NCBI GenBank assembly: GCA_963920635.1
Contig: OY987298.1
Span: 66,361,949 to 66,425,948 of the forward strand
Source: Pseudeuparius sepicola
Lineage: Eukaryota > Arthropoda > Insecta > Coleoptera > Anthribidae
DNA: 64,000 bases
Direction: 5' to 3'
In this document: positions 62,300 to 64,000 of the stretch, piece by piece
Numbering within the stretch: the first letter of the stretch is position 1
Layout: the number at the start of each line of letters is the position of its first letter
Program-made: the position numbers and the translations under genes
Notes under the pieces: model-generated
Database searches by the model: none
What the model was told of the DNA's origin: nothing
The model's input: only the letters and a program-made list of their open reading frames with translations

Positions 62300-63415
62300 T
62301 TACCTAGTTTTCTGTAAGTTGGAGGAAGAAGTGAAAGTCAAAAGTTTGACTGAGGTTTAACCATTCCACAGGGTGCCAAAGTTAAGCAAAATAGGGATTT
62401 TAAGGAAACCACTTAAAATGTCGGTTTGCAAAGATCTAATAAAAGTATACAGGTTGTTTTTCTCTGTCTCACCACAAAGTGGTGAATTTTTTGAAATATT
62501 ATGAGCCAACACCAAACTCTGGACGCTGCCAACACTAGAATTTTTAAAAAATATATTAATGAATTCAAAAGTAATTATTTTTTTTTACAAAATAACCAAC
62601 AAGAAATATAAAACGATTTAAATTATTGGAACTTCCTCAACAAGCCACTGTCCAAGATGATATATTTTTCTATGTGATTCCTGTTGTGTCACAACATCTG
62701 TCTTAACTCAAATGGACTTTTGTGTTTACTATCAAAAACTTATAAGTATCATCACACCTTGCCTAAGCCCTTTGCCATGGGTCACACCTTGGGTGTGTGC
62801 TTGATGAGAGTTTTGACTGACCCTTGTGGCTTGCCAGAATTCCTGAAGAGGGCTGCGACCAGTAGGAGCACTGACTTACAATAACGATCTTAGTAGTAGA
62901 CCAGGAGGTCAATTCGTTGCGATTGCTCTGACTAGAAGCGTCCGAAGATCATCACTCCCAACAAACTGGTTGGACACCAATGTCTCCGACAGTACTCCGA
63001 GAGGAAACCACCGTCAGTCCCCCCAGCAGTCTCAAAATCGGTACTTTCGGTTTTAAGGTATGGCTAGACCAACTGCACTATATATATATTTTTTAATAAA
63101 TGCATAATTATTGTACTTTCGTCGCTTTTGGAGCTCTTATTATAATCAAAGACAAAGTCTATTGAATACTATACGTTATAATTTATAACCATAGCTAGTC
63201 ATGGGAAAATGTAAACTTGCAAAAGTTATATATTAATATGGAGGTCTTTTGGAGTACTAGGTATATTATAGAAAACAATTTGGGAATAGCTCAACCCCTT
63301 CAAAATAATGAATTGTCTCGAGTTGAAGCAATACACACTGTATAAGTCGTGCAATGTTGACTGAATTACAACCTAATCGCTTTTAGGTGAAATATCTTGT
63401 AATGGGACAAATAAT
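62300..63415. other. No gene supported
   Basis: The GC-richer part 62740-63060 has a short frame (62684-62884) without a domain. It may be a decayed repeat. Confidence 0.35.
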
Positions 63416-63418
63416 ATA

Positions 63419-64000
63419 CAGGGTGAGTTTTTTTTCGATACCCACTAGGGGGATCTCGGAAACTAGCAGAGCTAGAACAAAGGTTAAATGGGGAAAGAAT
63501 TGCAGTTTTCAATGCTCAGTCTAATGCCCCTTTTGGATTTTTAAAAAAGTTCATGGCTCACTAGATATTTTCAAAAGAGTGATTTTTTGCTATTTCATCA
63601 GATCTCTGTAGCTCCGTTATTTCTGGTTACACAGAAAAACTGAGACAAAAATTGTAGGTAATTTTGGGTAAGGTAATCCAATATTTTATGTTGTTTGTGA
63701 TTTTTGAGATATGACATATAAACTTGTGTTTTTTTAAATGTAAATCATAGTTGGCTCTGGCCTTATTAAATCGGCCATTTTTTGCGCTTTCCAAAAATAT
63801 AATACTCGGCATAGTTATTATAAAATATAAAATATGGCTAATTTTCTGATTTTTTAATTTTCATATAGTCAGCCATGGAATATTTTCATATTTACGTTCT
63901 ATTTTATAATAAGACATACTTCAAACTTTCAAATATGTTATTTTAAGCTGGTAACAAAATGTAACAAAATAAAACAAAAATTATCATGGTGGAGCTCCAC
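63419..64000 (+). mobile_element. Left part of a third copy of the 8833-10312 mariner family (cut by the window end)
   Basis: It begins CAGGGTGAGTTTTTTTTCGA after TA (63417-63418). It matches 8833-9425 closely over the whole arm and then enters coding. At 63976-64000 the plus strand reads NYHGGAP, the region of the second catalytic aspartate, here apparently H-G instead of H-D. The rest lies beyond the window. Confidence 0.85.

Overview
The window is nuclear DNA of an insect with a large, transposon-rich genome. The order cannot be told from the sequence. It is AT-rich and eukaryotic: spliced exons with GT/AG borders, 57-base introns beside multi-kilobase introns, no operons or ribosome binding sites, and dense layers of nested DNA transposons, fold-back MITEs, retroelement pieces and tRNA-derived short repeats.

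One host gene is recognised, on the plus strand between about 20.7 and 59.1 kb: the orthologue of schnurri (shn; the HIVEP/ZAS zinc-finger family). Eight coding exons (20754-23789, 23847-23961, 24077-24197, 28710-28852, 37216-38563, 43902-44019, 44077-44316, 58747-58845) join in frame into 1740 codons including the stop, i.e. 1739 residues. The zinc fingers follow the family order: an N-terminal C2H2 pair, one CCHC finger, a second C2H2 pair, then a C-terminal pair plus a single finger. The ATG exon is preceded by an in-frame stop and a splice acceptor, so at least one 5' untranslated exon and the promoter lie upstream and were not located.

Region 1 to 20.7 kb (upstream, or a 5' intron): fold-back elements (1.5-2.3, 2.98-3.31 and 18.7-19.3 kb), a 122-base minisatellite, a decayed Tc1-like element (6.8-7.7 kb), a long-TIR mariner-like element with transposase remains (8.8-10.6 kb), a MITE enclosing a minisatellite (11.3-11.6 kb), a complete 2.4-kb Tc1/mariner-superfamily transposon with an intact 360-codon transposase (14334-16743), and a LINE 3' end (16.9-17.3 kb).

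Introns of shn: intron 3 holds a hAT-like element with a palindromic element nested in it. Intron 4 holds nested inverted repeats, SINE-like tRNA remnants and a GC-rich patch. Intron 5 holds a MITE and a broken mariner transposase on the minus strand. Intron 7 (14.4 kb) is dominated by one 7.3-kb Penelope-like retroelement (44912-52238), flanked by a 16-base target duplication. It has inverted pseudo-LTRs and four further elements nested in it, one of them a pogo-type remnant.

Downstream of shn (59-64 kb): poly(A) signals, a fold-back element with about ten copies of a CACTTATGCC-like motif (61.2-62.3 kb), and the left part of another copy of the 8.8-kb mariner family, cut by the window end.

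No unrelated host operon, CRISPR array, rRNA or functional tRNA gene is present. The most unusual feature is the Penelope nest, where two different palindromic elements occupy the same TA in the two copies of the pseudo-LTR.
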